Of a DNA stretch of 64,000 nucleotides, positions 1 to 8,703 are shown in pieces. Numbering within the stretch: the first letter of the stretch is position 1; each line of letters opens with the position of its first letter. Source of the DNA: Algibacter luteus (GTDB lineage: Bacteria > Bacteroidota > Bacteroidia > Flavobacteriales > Flavobacteriaceae); the NCBI RefSeq assembly GCF_900141715.1, contig NZ_FQYK01000007.1:1-64000 (forward strand), written 5' to 3'. A program made the position numbers and the translations under genes. The notes under the pieces are model-generated. The model searched no databases and was not told where the DNA came from. It saw only the letters and a program-made list of their open reading frames with translations.

Positions 1-387
1 GTAGAGAAACTGCAAGAAAAAGGAAAAGTGGTTGCAATGGCAGGTGATGGTATTAATGATGCACCAGCATTGGCAAAAAGTGATGTAGGTATTGCGATGG
101 GTACAGGAACAGATGTAGCGATAGAAAGTGCAATGATTACCTTGGTAAAAGGTGATTTACACGGAATAGTAAAGGCTAAAAATTTAAGTCATTCCGTAAT
201 GAAGAATATAAAGCAGAATCTATTTTTCGCACTTATTTACAACACATTAGGAGTACCTATTGCAGCAGGTGTTTTATTTCCTTTTTTAGGAATATTACTC
301 TCACCAATGATAGCAGCGTTAGCAATGAGTTTTAGCTCTGTTTCAGTAATAGTAAACGCATTACGATTAAGAAATATTAAAATATAA
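1..387 (+). CDS. Copper-type P1B ATPase, C-terminal part (5' end outside window)
   Basis: Tail of a heavy-metal-translocating P-type ATPase, an inner-membrane pump that exports Cu+ or a related cation using ATP. The reading frame is open from base 1, so the gene starts outside the window and about 128 residues are visible. They hold the hinge motif [10 protein letters not shown] (near visible residue 15) and the last two membrane helices. These carry a YN pair in the first helix and M-x-x-SS in the second, the pattern of Cu+-transporting P1B-1 pumps. The stop is 4 bp before an RND adaptor with copper-binding motifs, which fits a shared metal-efflux operon. The metal is inferred from motifs and context. 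Confidence 0.9.
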   Translation, partial: VEKLQEKGKVVAMAGDGINDAPALAKSDVGIAMGTGTDVAIESAMITLVKGDLHGIVKAKNLSHSVMKNIKQNLFFALIYNTLGVPIAAGVLFPFLGILLSPMIAALAMSFSSVSVIVNALRLRNIKI

Positions 388-391
388 CACT

Positions 392-2164
392 ATGAAAAAA
401 TATATAATTTACTTCGGAATATTGTTAGTTGGGTTGTTGTTAGGATGGTTGATTTTTGGTGATTCATCAAAAAAAGAAGCAGAACATAATCACAATGAAG
501 TTTCAGAAACCAATCAAATGTGGACGTGTTCAATGCATCCACAAATTATGCAACCAGAACCAGGCGATTGTCCTATTTGTGGTATGGATTTAATTCCTGC
601 CGAAAGTGGAAGTGATGGCCTATTAGCAGACCAATTCAAATTAACCAAAAATGCTATGGCTTTAGCCAATATCCAAACAACCATAATCGGTAATGGAAAT
701 GTTGATGGCAACACAATTAAATTATCTGGTAAAATTGCTGAAAATGAAGAAGCTAATGCAGTACAAGTAAGCTATTTTTCGGGTAGAATAGAACGTTTGA
801 ATGTCAGTTTTACAGGAGAAGATGTCCGTAAAGGTCAATTATTAGCAACCATTTATTCGCCAGAATTGTATGCAGCACAACAAGAGTTAATTACAGCATC
901 ATCTTTAAAGGAATCGCAACCTACATTGTACAAGGCGGTTCGCAATAAATTGAAGTTGTGGAAGCTATCTGAAAATCAAATCAATCAAATAGAAGAAACT
1001 GGAAAAGTAAAAGAAAACTTTCCAGTTTATGCAACCGTTTCAGGAACAGTTACCGAAAAATTAGTAGAACAAGGCGATTACATTAAACAAGGTCAACAAT
1101 TACTTAAAATTGCAAATCTCAATACGGTTTGGGCAAACTTTGATGTCTATGAAAATCAAATCGATTTTTTTAAAAAGGGACAAGAAGTTTTAGTGACTAC
1201 AAACGCTTATGCTAATAAGGAATTTAAAGGGAAAGTAGATTTCATTGAACCAATATTAAATACCAAAACAAGAACGGTAACCTTACGTGTGGTGCTTAAT
1301 AATAAAAACGATGTATTTAAACCAGGAATGTTTGTAACCGCCAATATTGAACGAGTTTCAAGAAGTAATGATGAGGTATTAACAATCCCAGCATCTGCTG
1401 TACTTTGGACAGGTGAACGTTCTGTTGTCTATTTAAAAACCAATCCAGACCAAACCGTTTTTGAAATGCGTGAAGTTGTTTTAGGTAATCAAATTGGTAA
1501 TGAATATGAAGTTTTAGAAGGATTATTTGTTGGAAATGAAATCGTAACTAACGGAACTTTTACGGTTGATGCAGCAGCTCAATTAAAAGGTAAAAAATCA
1601 ATGATGAATAAAGATGGTGGCAAAGTAATGACTGGTCACGAAGGACATTTAGGAATGGATAATAATGCATCAAAAAAAGAAAGTGACCATGCTAATATGA
1701 ACGAAAGATTGACAGGATCAGAGAAATTTCAAGAACAATTAAAAGTTGTTTACAATGACTATATCAAATTAAAAGATGCTTTAGTTAAAGAAGATTCAAA
1801 AAATACTTCAGATAATGCAACAAGTTTATTAAACAATTTAAGTAAAGTGGATATGAAATTATTAACAGACAATAATGCTCATACACATTGGATGTCATTA
1901 GTCAAAGAAATACAATCTTCTGCAACATTTATTTCTAAAACGTCAGATATAAAAGAACAAAGAGACCATTTCAAGCATCTATCATCACACTTAATAAATG
2001 CTGTTCAACTGTTTGGAGTTAAGGAAAAAGTGTATGTAGAGTTTTGTCCAATGGCAGATAATAACAATGGTGCTTATTGGTTGAGCAAAGTAGAAAAAGT
2101 AATCAATCCATATTTTGGTGAAGCAATGCTAACCTGTGGAGAAGTAAAACAAGTAATAGAATAA
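392..2164 (+). CDS. CusB-like efflux RND periplasmic adaptor with heavy-metal-binding and DUF3347 domains
   Basis: Membrane-fusion subunit of a tripartite heavy-metal exporter, linking an inner-membrane RND pump to an outer-membrane channel. Residues 4-22 form an N-terminal membrane anchor. They are followed by a His-rich spacer and a heavy-metal-binding domain with C46-x-M-H and C60-P-I-C63-G-M. The middle is a normal HlyD/CusB barrel-sandwich and beta-barrel region. From about residue 445 to the end is a DUF3347-type helical domain with FCPMA and a terminal CGEV. At 590 residues it is longer than simple CusB proteins because of these two metal-associated additions. Neither the RND pump nor the outer-membrane channel is in the window; they probably lie upstream. 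Confidence 0.88.
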   Translation: MKKYIIYFGILLVGLLLGWLIFGDSSKKEAEHNHNEVSETNQMWTCSMHPQIMQPEPGDCPICGMDLIPAESGSDGLLADQFKLTKNAMALANIQTTIIGNGNVDGNTIKLSGKIAENEEANAVQVSYFSGRIERLNVSFTGEDVRKGQLLATIYSPELYAAQQELITASSLKESQPTLYKAVRNKLKLWKLSENQINQIEETGKVKENFPVYATVSGTVTEKLVEQGDYIKQGQQLLKIANLNTVWANFDVYENQIDFFKKGQEVLVTTNAYANKEFKGKVDFIEPILNTKTRTVTLRVVLNNKNDVFKPGMFVTANIERVSRSNDEVLTIPASAVLWTGERSVVYLKTNPDQTVFEMREVVLGNQIGNEYEVLEGLFVGNEIVTNGTFTVDAAAQLKGKKSMMNKDGGKVMTGHEGHLGMDNNASKKESDHANMNERLTGSEKFQEQLKVVYNDYIKLKDALVKEDSKNTSDNATSLLNNLSKVDMKLLTDNNAHTHWMSLVKEIQSSATFISKTSDIKEQRDHFKHLSSHLINAVQLFGVKEKVYVEFCPMADNNNGAYWLSKVEKVINPYFGEAMLTCGEVKQVIE

Positions 2165-2197
2165 TAAATCAAGTAATAACAATTAAATTTTAAAACA

Positions 2198-2599
2198 ATG
2201 AAGAAAGTAATTTTAAGTTTAGCTGTAATAGCAGCATTAGGTTTAACAAGTTGTAAAAACGAAACTAAAAAAGTTGAAGAAACTACAACAACAGAAGTAT
2301 CAAAAGAAATCGGAATGACAGATTTATCTTTTGGAGTAAGAGGAAATTGTGGTATGTGTAAAAGTACCATTGAAAAAGCGGCAAATGGTGTAGATGGTGT
2401 TGCAAGTGCTAATTGGGATGTCGATAAAAAGAAAATTGATGTCTCATTTGATGATGCCAAAACAGATGCAATGTCAATTCATAAGGCAATAGCAGCTTCA
2501 GGTTACGATACCGAAAAAGTGGCAGGAAGTGAAGGAGCCTATAAAGATTTACCAAGTTGTTGTCAATACGATCACGAAATGACGATGAATCAAAAATAA
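2198..2599 (+). CDS. HMA-domain lipoprotein (periplasmic metal chaperone candidate)
   Basis: A 133-residue protein with a lipoprotein signal (LTSC, lipid-carrying Cys19), a Lys/Glu/Thr-rich linker and one heavy-metal-associated (HMA) domain. The metal loop reads GNCGMCKS instead of the usual GMTCxxC, but keeps two Cys separated by two residues. Near the C-terminus SCCQYDHEM adds two Cys, a His and a Met that could form a second metal site. It lies 33 bp behind the CusB-like gene and probably shares its transcript. A role in delivering or buffering copper in the periplasm is inferred. A bulged hairpin follows at 2652-2683. Confidence 0.8.
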   Translation: MKKVILSLAVIAALGLTSCKNETKKVEETTTTEVSKEIGMTDLSFGVRGNCGMCKSTIEKAANGVDGVASANWDVDKKKIDVSFDDAKTDAMSIHKAIAASGYDTEKVAGSEGAYKDLPSCCQYDHEMTMNQK

Positions 2600-2651
2600 A
2601 GAAGTAAAATTGTGTATACTGTCCCTTATGTTGTCCCTGTAAAAACAAAAA

Positions 2652-2683
2652 ACCCCGTAAACATTGAAGTTTCGGGATTTTTT
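2652..2683. terminator. Probable bidirectional terminator between metal operon and tRNA-Phe
   Basis: The arms CCCG(T)AAAC and GTTTCGGG form a stem with one bulged T, flanked by an A-run on the left and a T-run on the right. It could end transcripts of the plus-strand HMA gene and of the minus-strand tRNA gene. Confidence 0.6.
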
Positions 2684-2685
2684 CG

Positions 2686-2758
2686 TGGTACCTCCAGGAA
2701 TCGAACCAGGGACACAAGGATTTTCAGTCCTTTGCTCTACCAACTGAGCTAAGGTACC
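2686..2758 (-). tRNA. tRNA-Phe (GAA)
   Basis: The minus strand folds into a complete cloverleaf of 73 nt including discriminator A. The acceptor stem GGTACCT/AGGTACC is perfect, the D stem is GCTC/GAGC, the anticodon stem AAGGA/TCCTT encloses loop CTGAAAA (anticodon GAA, Phe), and the T arm is CCTGG-TTCGATT-CCTGG. CCA is not encoded. The 3' end faces the copper-efflux genes, so it is a candidate integration target. Confidence 0.95.
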
Positions 2759-2773
2759 TCGCCAAAGCGGTTG

Positions 2774-2804
2774 CAAATATATATTCAATTTTGTTATTCG
2801 CCAA
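2774..2804 (-). promoter_or_regulatory. Bacteroidota-type promoter of tRNA-Phe
   Basis: On the minus strand TTGG (complement of 2801-2804) is followed after exactly 19 nt by TATATTTG (complement of 2774-2781). This matches the phylum's TTG-N19-TAnnTTTG consensus. The expected start near 2767 lies about 9 nt ahead of the mature tRNA 5' end at 2758. Confidence 0.65.
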
Positions 2805-2938
2805 GAGAAAATTGTAAAAAATTGAATATTTTGCTTGAAAATTTTAATATGAACAGATAACTTATTTCTAATTAATAATATAGATAAACTTGGACTGGTT
2901 ATTGTGTGTCATTTTGTAAATTTAAGTTTTTTAGAGAT

Positions 2939-3667
2939 ATGAATTTAATAATTGATGTTGGAAATTCTTATGTAAAACTTGCTGTTTTTAAAGGCATAGA
3001 TATAGAATATAAGACAACCGTAGAACTGAATAGGATTTTAAAAGAACTTCAGGCTATTAAAAAGGAGTTTAAGCTAATTGAGCACGCGATAATTTCATCG
3101 GTAGGAAAACTTAAAAAAAGCGATTTAAGTGCTATTTCAAAATATTTTGATATAATTATTTTAGATGCTAATATAAAGGTTCCATTTAAAAACTTATATA
3201 AAACGCCAAAAACGCTAGGTGTTGATAGAATTGCATTGGTTTGCGCTTCAAGGATAAACTACTCAAATAATAATGTTTTAATTATTGATGCTGGCACCTG
3301 TATTACATACGATTTTATAAATAATAAGAATGAATATTTGGGTGGAGCTATTTCTCCTGGAATACGAGTACGCTATAAATCGTTAAATAATTTAACTGCG
3401 AATTTACCGTTATTAGAAACGGAAATGCCTAAAAATATTGTTGGAGAGTCTACAGAGGAGTCTATACATTCTGGCGTTATTCATGGCGTTTTGAATGAAA
3501 TTGATGGGGTTATTGAATCTTATAAAATGAATTATTTAGATTTAACAGTAATTTTAACAGGTGGCGATGGTAAATTCTTGTCTAAACAATTAAAAAGTAG
3601 CATATTTGCCAATCCTAATTTTCTTTTAGAGGGATTGAACTTTATTTTACAATATAACTCAAACTAA
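2939..3667 (+). CDS. coaX: Type III pantothenate kinase
   Basis: Catalyses ATP-dependent phosphorylation of pantothenate, the first step of coenzyme A synthesis, in the cytoplasm. The 242-residue protein shows the CoaX actin-like ATPase motifs: N-terminal DVGNSYVKLAVF phosphate loop, GVDRIALV, DAGTCITYDF and GGAISPGI. I chose ATG 2939 over the in-frame GTG at 2906 because family members begin with M-x-L-x-I-D-x-G-N-S a few residues from the start. The stop codon overlaps the next start by one base, so coaX appears to lead the envelope operon running to about 10.8 kb. Confidence 0.95.
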   Translation: MNLIIDVGNSYVKLAVFKGIDIEYKTTVELNRILKELQAIKKEFKLIEHAIISSVGKLKKSDLSAISKYFDIIILDANIKVPFKNLYKTPKTLGVDRIALVCASRINYSNNNVLIIDAGTCITYDFINNKNEYLGGAISPGIRVRYKSLNNLTANLPLLETEMPKNIVGESTEESIHSGVIHGVLNEIDGVIESYKMNYLDLTVILTGGDGKFLSKQLKSSIFANPNFLLEGLNFILQYNSN

Positions 3668-4971
3668 TGATTAAAAAACTTGTACTAGTTTTTATTGCAG
3701 TAACCGCTATTAATAGTTACGCACAACAAGGAACAACATCACCTTATTCTTTTTATGGTATTGGAAGTTTAAAATTTAAAGGGACTGTTGAAAATAGAAG
3801 TATGGGAGGTTTGAGTATATATACCGATAGTATTCATGTGAATTTGAGAAATCCAGCATCTTACGCAGGTGAAAACTTAGAAATGTGGGGAGGCGAAAGC
3901 AGGCCCGTAAAGTTTGCTGTTGGAGGGAGTTATTCTAGTACGAATTTAGAAAGCGATAAAGGCAGTGATAAGGCCTCTTCTTCAACCTTTGACTATTTAG
4001 CACTAAATATTCCAGTTGGAAAGTTTGGTTTTGGCTTTGGTTTATTGCCATATACAGCTGTTGGTTATAAACTAGAATCGTTAAATGCTAGTGAAGATCC
4101 TGCATATAAATTTGAAGGAGAAGGGGGTTTAAATAAAGCTTTTTTAGGTTTTGGCTATCTTTTGGCTAAAGGATTATCAGTTGGAGTAGATATACAATAT
4201 AATTTTGGAAATGTTCAAAATAGTATCATTGCTTACCAATATTCTGATGGCTTACCTACACAATATCAGTCTCTTGAAAAAAATAGATCGGATTTAAGTG
4301 GGTTAAATTTAAATTTTGGAGTATCTTATAAAACCATGTTAAACCAGAAATTAGAATTAGTTTCTAGTTTGGCTTATAGGCCTGAAAGTAATTTAACATC
4401 GAAGAACGAAAGATCGTTATCTACGGTAACAATAAATAGTTCAGGTCAAGTGTTTGAAAGAAATACTATAGAAGCAGATTTGGCTGCTTCGAATTTAGAT
4501 GAGACAGATTTAATCTTACCTTCGAGGCTGTCATTTGGTGCAGGTATAGGTGAACCTAGAAAGTGGTTCGTTGGAGCAGAAACCACCTTTTTAAAGTCTG
4601 GTGATTTTTCGTCTGAATTATCGAGCAACAACACAGCCTATGAGGATGCCTACTCGTTGTCTATTGGAGGATTTTATATCCCGCAGTATAGTTCTTTTTC
4701 AAGTTATTGGAAACGGGTTGTATATCGTGCAGGATTTAGAACTGAAGAAACTGGGTTAAACATTAATAACGAATCAATTAAAGAGTTTGGCATATCTTTT
4801 GGTATAGGTATACCAGTTGGAGATGCAAGATTACTGTCAAACGCAAATTTAGGCTTCGAAATTGGACAACGAGGTACAAAAAACAGTAATTTAATACAAG
4901 AGAATTTTATTAATTTCCAATTAAGTTTATCTTTGAACGATAGATGGTTTAATAAAAGGAAGTATGACTAA
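3667..4971 (+). CDS. Predicted outer-membrane beta-barrel protein, function unknown
   Basis: A 434-residue protein with a cleavable signal peptide ending in YAQ. The rest is rich in Gly, aromatic and alternating hydrophobic segments typical of outer-membrane beta strands, such as FGFGFGLLPYTAVGY and FGISFGIGIPVG. It ends near a charged tail. It starts at the last base of the coaX stop codon and is followed by an exported TPR protein and lptC, so it probably belongs to an outer-membrane biogenesis or maintenance unit. I do not recognise a named family. It resembles FadL/PorP-like barrels only in general composition. Confidence 0.7.
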   Translation: MIKKLVLVFIAVTAINSYAQQGTTSPYSFYGIGSLKFKGTVENRSMGGLSIYTDSIHVNLRNPASYAGENLEMWGGESRPVKFAVGGSYSSTNLESDKGSDKASSSTFDYLALNIPVGKFGFGFGLLPYTAVGYKLESLNASEDPAYKFEGEGGLNKAFLGFGYLLAKGLSVGVDIQYNFGNVQNSIIAYQYSDGLPTQYQSLEKNRSDLSGLNLNFGVSYKTMLNQKLELVSSLAYRPESNLTSKNERSLSTVTINSSGQVFERNTIEADLAASNLDETDLILPSRLSFGAGIGEPRKWFVGAETTFLKSGDFSSELSSNNTAYEDAYSLSIGGFYIPQYSSFSSYWKRVVYRAGFRTEETGLNINNESIKEFGISFGIGIPVGDARLLSNANLGFEIGQRGTKNSNLIQENFINFQLSLSLNDRWFNKRKYD

Positions 4972-4990
4972 ACAGGACAAAATTAAAATC

Positions 4991-6373
4991 ATGAAAACAA
5001 AAATTACATTATTACTAGCTTTTTTATTTTTTGGGTTGAACTTAGGTTTTGCGCAACAAGATGAAGAATGTATGACGAAGCTTTCGATATTCCATGAATA
5101 TACTAAAGCGAAAAACTTCGATGCTGCTTATGAGCCTTGGATGGCGGTAAGAAATAAGTGTCCTAAGTTTAATAACGCAATATATGTTGATGGTGAAAAA
5201 ATTCTAGAACATAAGATTGATAATGCAACTGGTGCGGAAAAGGTGGCTTTTATTAATGACCTTATTAAATTATGGGAACAAAGAGCAGAACATTTTGCAA
5301 ACAAAACACCAAAAGGTGAATACGCTGCACAATCTTGTCAATTAATGTATGACAATAGAAAAGAGTTAGGGAAATCAGATCAAGAATTATACGATTGTTT
5401 TGATGCTGCTTATAAGTTAGATAAAGAAACATTTTCAAATCCTAAAAGCTTATATACCTATTTTTCTTTAATGGTTGATTTGTATGATGCCGGTAAAAAA
5501 CCTGCTGCAGATTTATTTAATAAATATGATGATGTCGTTGAAAAGGTTGAAGATGAAGTAAAGAGTTTTTCTGGAAAGTTAAATAAGCTTATTGAAAAAG
5601 AAGAAGCTGGTACAGCTTTAACTAGTAAGGAAGGTAAATACAAAAAGTATTATGAAAGCTATTTAAAGGCTTACGATCAAATTTCTGGAAGTATAGATGG
5701 AAAGCTAGGTGATAGAGCAAATTGCCAAAACCTAATTCCATTATATAAGAAAGATTTTGAGGCAAATAAAGGCAATGCAGTTTGGTTACAAAGAGCAGCT
5801 GGAAAAATGTCTGAAAAAGAATGTACAGATGATCCATTATTCTTTGAATTAGTAAACGCTTATCATAATTTAAGTCCTTCGGCTAATTCAGCTTATTACT
5901 TAGGTCTTTTAAAAGATAAAGATGGAGATACAAATGGTGCCATATCATTTTTTGAGCAAGCCATTGGTTTAGAAACAGATGATTTCAAGAAATCTAAACT
6001 ATATTATAAAATTGCTACGAAACTTAAAGCTAGAGGAAGCTTTGGAAAGGCAAGAAACTATTACAGACAAGCTTTAAAGTTAAATCCATCAAATGGAAGA
6101 CCTTATATAGCTATAGCATCTATGTACGCTTCAAGTGCTAATAACTGTGGCGATACTAATTTTGATAAAAGAGCAGTGTATTGGTTAGCGGCAGACGAGG
6201 CTAGAAAAGCGGCTCGTGTTGACCCAACATTAAGTAAAGCAGCTGGACAATCAATTGCTAACTATATGGCTAAAGCACCTCAAAAAGCTGAAATCTTTAG
6301 TTCGGGAAGAGCTGGACAAACTATTAAAATTAATTGTTGGATTGGAGCTTCTGTTACAGTGCCAAATATTTAA
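4991..6373 (+). CDS. Exported tetratricopeptide-repeat protein
   Basis: A 460-residue protein with a signal peptide (LLAFLFFGLNLGFAQ) and alpha-helical TPR-like repeats. The clearest are near residues 285-375, for example NGAISFFEQAIGL followed by GKARNYYRQALKLNPSNGR. TPR arrays bind protein partners, so a scaffold role in the periplasm or at the outer membrane is inferred. The ATG at 4991 is preferred to an in-frame ATG at 4964 because it puts the signal peptide at the N-terminus. Its stop overlaps the lptC start (TAATG), which suggests translational coupling. Confidence 0.75.
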   Translation: MKTKITLLLAFLFFGLNLGFAQQDEECMTKLSIFHEYTKAKNFDAAYEPWMAVRNKCPKFNNAIYVDGEKILEHKIDNATGAEKVAFINDLIKLWEQRAEHFANKTPKGEYAAQSCQLMYDNRKELGKSDQELYDCFDAAYKLDKETFSNPKSLYTYFSLMVDLYDAGKKPAADLFNKYDDVVEKVEDEVKSFSGKLNKLIEKEEAGTALTSKEGKYKKYYESYLKAYDQISGSIDGKLGDRANCQNLIPLYKKDFEANKGNAVWLQRAAGKMSEKECTDDPLFFELVNAYHNLSPSANSAYYLGLLKDKDGDTNGAISFFEQAIGLETDDFKKSKLYYKIATKLKARGSFGKARNYYRQALKLNPSNGRPYIAIASMYASSANNCGDTNFDKRAVYWLAADEARKAARVDPTLSKAAGQSIANYMAKAPQKAEIFSSGRAGQTIKINCWIGASVTVPNI

Positions 6374-6927
6374 TGAAAAAAAGAGTAACATATTATATAT
6401 TAAACATAGTCACAATATTTATTGTGACTATGTTTTTTTCATGTAATGATAGTTTTAAACAAGTACAAAAAATAGGTATTTCTGAAAACGAACCAATAGG
6501 TGTAGATTATAATATTAATGTGAAGTATACGGATTCTGGTAGGGTTTCTGCAAACCTTATTAGTTCAAAAATGTTAGACTATTCCAACAGAGATTTTCCA
6601 TTTCATCAGTTTACAGATGGTGTAACGCTTTATGTATATGATAAGCAAAATAAAAAAAGTACCGTAGTGGCAGAAAATGCCTTTGTATACGCGAATACAG
6701 ATTTAATTGATATGCAGGATAATGTGGTGATTACTACGCATGATAATAGAGTACTAAAAACGGATCAATTGTTTTATGATCAAAAAAAAGAATGGTTGTA
6801 CACGAATAAACCCGTAAGTTTCAAAACCGATCAAGATCTCATAAATGGCAATGGTTTTGATTCCAATGCCGATTTTTCAAATGCCGAAGTATTAGAAGTA
6901 ACTGGAATTATTACTTTGGAAGATTAG
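6373..6927 (+). CDS. lptC: LPS export protein LptC
   Basis: Single-pass periplasmic component of the Lpt bridge that carries lipopolysaccharide from the inner-membrane LptBFG extractor to the outer membrane. The 184-residue protein has an N-terminal hydrophobic anchor followed by the LptC/OstA beta-jellyroll: YSNRDFPFHQFTDGVTLYVYD, AENAFVYANTDLIDMQDNV, then repeated strands ending in GNGFDSNADF. A Cys after the hydrophobic segment (FFSC) leaves open that it is a lipoprotein, as in many Bacteroidota homologues. The start at 6373 overlaps the upstream stop; an in-frame ATG at 6334 lies inside the TPR gene and is less likely. Confidence 0.85.
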   Translation: MKKRVTYYILNIVTIFIVTMFFSCNDSFKQVQKIGISENEPIGVDYNINVKYTDSGRVSANLISSKMLDYSNRDFPFHQFTDGVTLYVYDKQNKKSTVVAENAFVYANTDLIDMQDNVVITTHDNRVLKTDQLFYDQKKEWLYTNKPVSFKTDQDLINGNGFDSNADFSNAEVLEVTGIITLED

Positions 6928-6967
6928 TTTTATCAAATTAATCGAATTTACCTTTCTCAATTTTAAG

Positions 6968-6975
6968 TATCTTTA
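6968..6975 (+). promoter_or_regulatory. Possible internal -7 promoter element
   Basis: TATCTTTA lies 15 bp before the start of the small membrane protein and resembles the Bacteroidota -7 box TAnnTTTG. No matching TTG is seen 19 bp upstream, so this is a weak call. It could let the downstream genes be expressed apart from coaX-lptC. Confidence 0.3.
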
Positions 6976-6990
6976 CGCTTTAAATTTTAA

Positions 6991-7188
6991 ATGATGAAAT
7001 ATTCTAAGATTTTTCAGTACGCTTACCTGGTTTTTGCGGTATTATTTATTTATGATGGCATAACTAAATGGGGTAACGGTACTAATGGTGCTTACATTTC
7101 TTTAGGATTAGCTGCATTGGCTATTTTTATGTACTTTTTTAGAAGACGCTTTAGTGATAAATTTGAGAAAAGAGACAATTCTAAATAA
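6991..7188 (+). CDS. Small two-helix membrane protein, function unknown
   Basis: A 65-residue protein with two predicted membrane helices (about residues 8-23 and 32-50) and a strongly basic tail with FFRRRF. ATG ATG gives two equivalent starts (6991 or 6994). The stop TAA directly abuts the ATG of the CNNM-type gene at 7189, so the two are very likely co-translated. I recognise no family. An accessory role for the neighbouring membrane proteins is only a guess. Confidence 0.6.
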   Translation: MMKYSKIFQYAYLVFAVLFIYDGITKWGNGTNGAYISLGLAALAIFMYFFRRRFSDKFEKRDNSK

Positions 7189-8481
7189 ATGAGCATTTAT
7201 GTTATCATTATAATTGTATCACTAATCCTTTCTGCGTTTTTTTCAGGGATGGAGATCGCTTACGTGTCTTCAAATAAAATTCATATTGAAATTGAGAAAA
7301 AACAGGATGGTATTCTTGCTAAAGCTCTAACAAAACTAACTGCGAAACCCTCTAAATTTATAACTACCATGCTTATTGGAAACAATATTGCACTAGTTAT
7401 TTATGGGTTTTTTATGGGCGATTTGTTAGTGGGTTGGTTTCAGTCTTTACTGCCAACAAGTTATGGCTTACTAGATTATATGTTAACCGATTTGAGTTTG
7501 TTAACACAAACTATCATTTCAACATTTATTATTTTAATTACCGCCGAGTTTTTGCCGAAAGTTTTTTTTCAGATTTATGCAAATACTTTAATTAAAGCAT
7601 TGGCAATACCTGCCTATATTTTTTATATCGGATTTTCATTGGTATCAGAATTTGTGATTTGGATTTCAGATTTTGTGTTGAAAGTGCTTTTTAAAACGGA
7701 TGGAGATCAGATTCAATTAGCTTTTACAAAAGTGGAGTTAGGTAATTACATAAGCGAACAAATGGAGTCGGTTGAAGAAAAAGATGATGTAGATAGCGAA
7801 ATTCAAATTTTTCAAAATGCACTTGAATTTTCAGAAGTAAAAGCTCGAGAAGTAATGATTCCAAGAACTGAAATTATTGCTGTAGAAATTTCAGACTCTG
7901 TAAAATCGCTAAATACCTTATTTACAGAAACAGGAAGAACTAAAATATTGGTTTATAAAGATACTGTTGATGATATTGTAGGATACGTTCACTCTTTTGA
8001 GTTGTTTAAAAAACGTAAAACCATAAAGTCTATGTTAACACCAGTAGAGTTTGTGCCAGAAACTGTGTTAATTAAGGATGTGTTGAGTGTACTCACTAAA
8101 AAGCGCAGAAGTATTGCAGTAGTTCTAGATGAATACGGTGGTACTTCTGGGATAATGACCGTTGAAGATATTGTTGAGGAGTTATTTGGAGAAATTGAAG
8201 ATGAACACGATTCGGTTGATTTGATAGAAGAAACATTAGAAGCTAATAATTATAAATTTTCGGCGCGTTTAGAAGTGGATTACATAAATGAAACTTATAA
8301 GATAAATTTGCCTGAAAGTGAAAATTATGAGACACTTGGGGGGCTTGTAGTGAATCATACTGAAGAAATTCCTGCACAGAATGATGTTGTAATTATAGAT
8401 AACTTTCAATTTACAATTTTAGAAGTGTCAAATACAAAAATTGATTTGGTTGAAATTAAACTACTCATAGAAGATAAATAA
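7189..8481 (+). CDS. CNNM/CorC-type transport protein (DUF21, CBS pair, CorC_HlyC domain)
   Basis: A 430-residue inner-membrane protein of the hemolysin III-like/CNNM family, often linked to Mg2+ or Co2+ efflux. In Flavobacteriia the gliding-associated GldE belongs to this family. The DUF21 membrane domain covers about residues 1-190 with the N-terminal SAFFSGMEIAYVSS motif. It is followed by a CBS pair (about 205-325, with REVMIPRTEI and VLDEYGGTSGIMTVEDIVEE) and a C-terminal CorC_HlyC domain. Substrate is not predictable from sequence. No gldD lies beside it, so a GldE assignment is not supported. Confidence 0.88.
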   Translation: MSIYVIIIIVSLILSAFFSGMEIAYVSSNKIHIEIEKKQDGILAKALTKLTAKPSKFITTMLIGNNIALVIYGFFMGDLLVGWFQSLLPTSYGLLDYMLTDLSLLTQTIISTFIILITAEFLPKVFFQIYANTLIKALAIPAYIFYIGFSLVSEFVIWISDFVLKVLFKTDGDQIQLAFTKVELGNYISEQMESVEEKDDVDSEIQIFQNALEFSEVKAREVMIPRTEIIAVEISDSVKSLNTLFTETGRTKILVYKDTVDDIVGYVHSFELFKKRKTIKSMLTPVEFVPETVLIKDVLSVLTKKRRSIAVVLDEYGGTSGIMTVEDIVEELFGEIEDEHDSVDLIEETLEANNYKFSARLEVDYINETYKINLPESENYETLGGLVVNHTEEIPAQNDVVIIDNFQFTILEVSNTKIDLVEIKLLIEDK

Positions 8482-8607
8482 GTGGTTTTAATATCCGAAA
8501 CATTAAATAAATTTCAGAGTTGAACTTCCAAACTATCATTAACAACTTTTTGGTTTTTTACAATTACAATAAAACAAATATCCCTTTTATTATTGAATAG
8601 AAAATGG

Positions 8608-8615
8608 TATTTTCG
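8608..8615 (+). promoter_or_regulatory. Possible -7 promoter element of the PpiD-like gene
   Basis: TATTTTCG followed by CGC resembles the TAnnTTTG -7 box and lies in the 222-bp gap before the isomerase gene. It would give a leader of about 80 nt. No clear -33 TTG is visible. Confidence 0.35.
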
Positions 8616-8703
8616 CGCACGATATTTTTTTCAGTTAGAAATTAATTGATACCAACTTAACAAGCAAATCCCTACTATCGGGCATTAAAAATTTAATTTA
8701 CAA

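Noticed and set aside
2409-2788. Two minus-strand open frames across the HMA gene and tRNA-Phe
   Set aside because: They overlap a well-supported tRNA and the HMA lipoprotein; one simply translates the tRNA.
2906-2938. GTG 2906 as the coaX start
   Set aside because: It would add 11 residues before the conserved N-terminal nucleotide-binding motif; ATG 2939 gives the usual family start.
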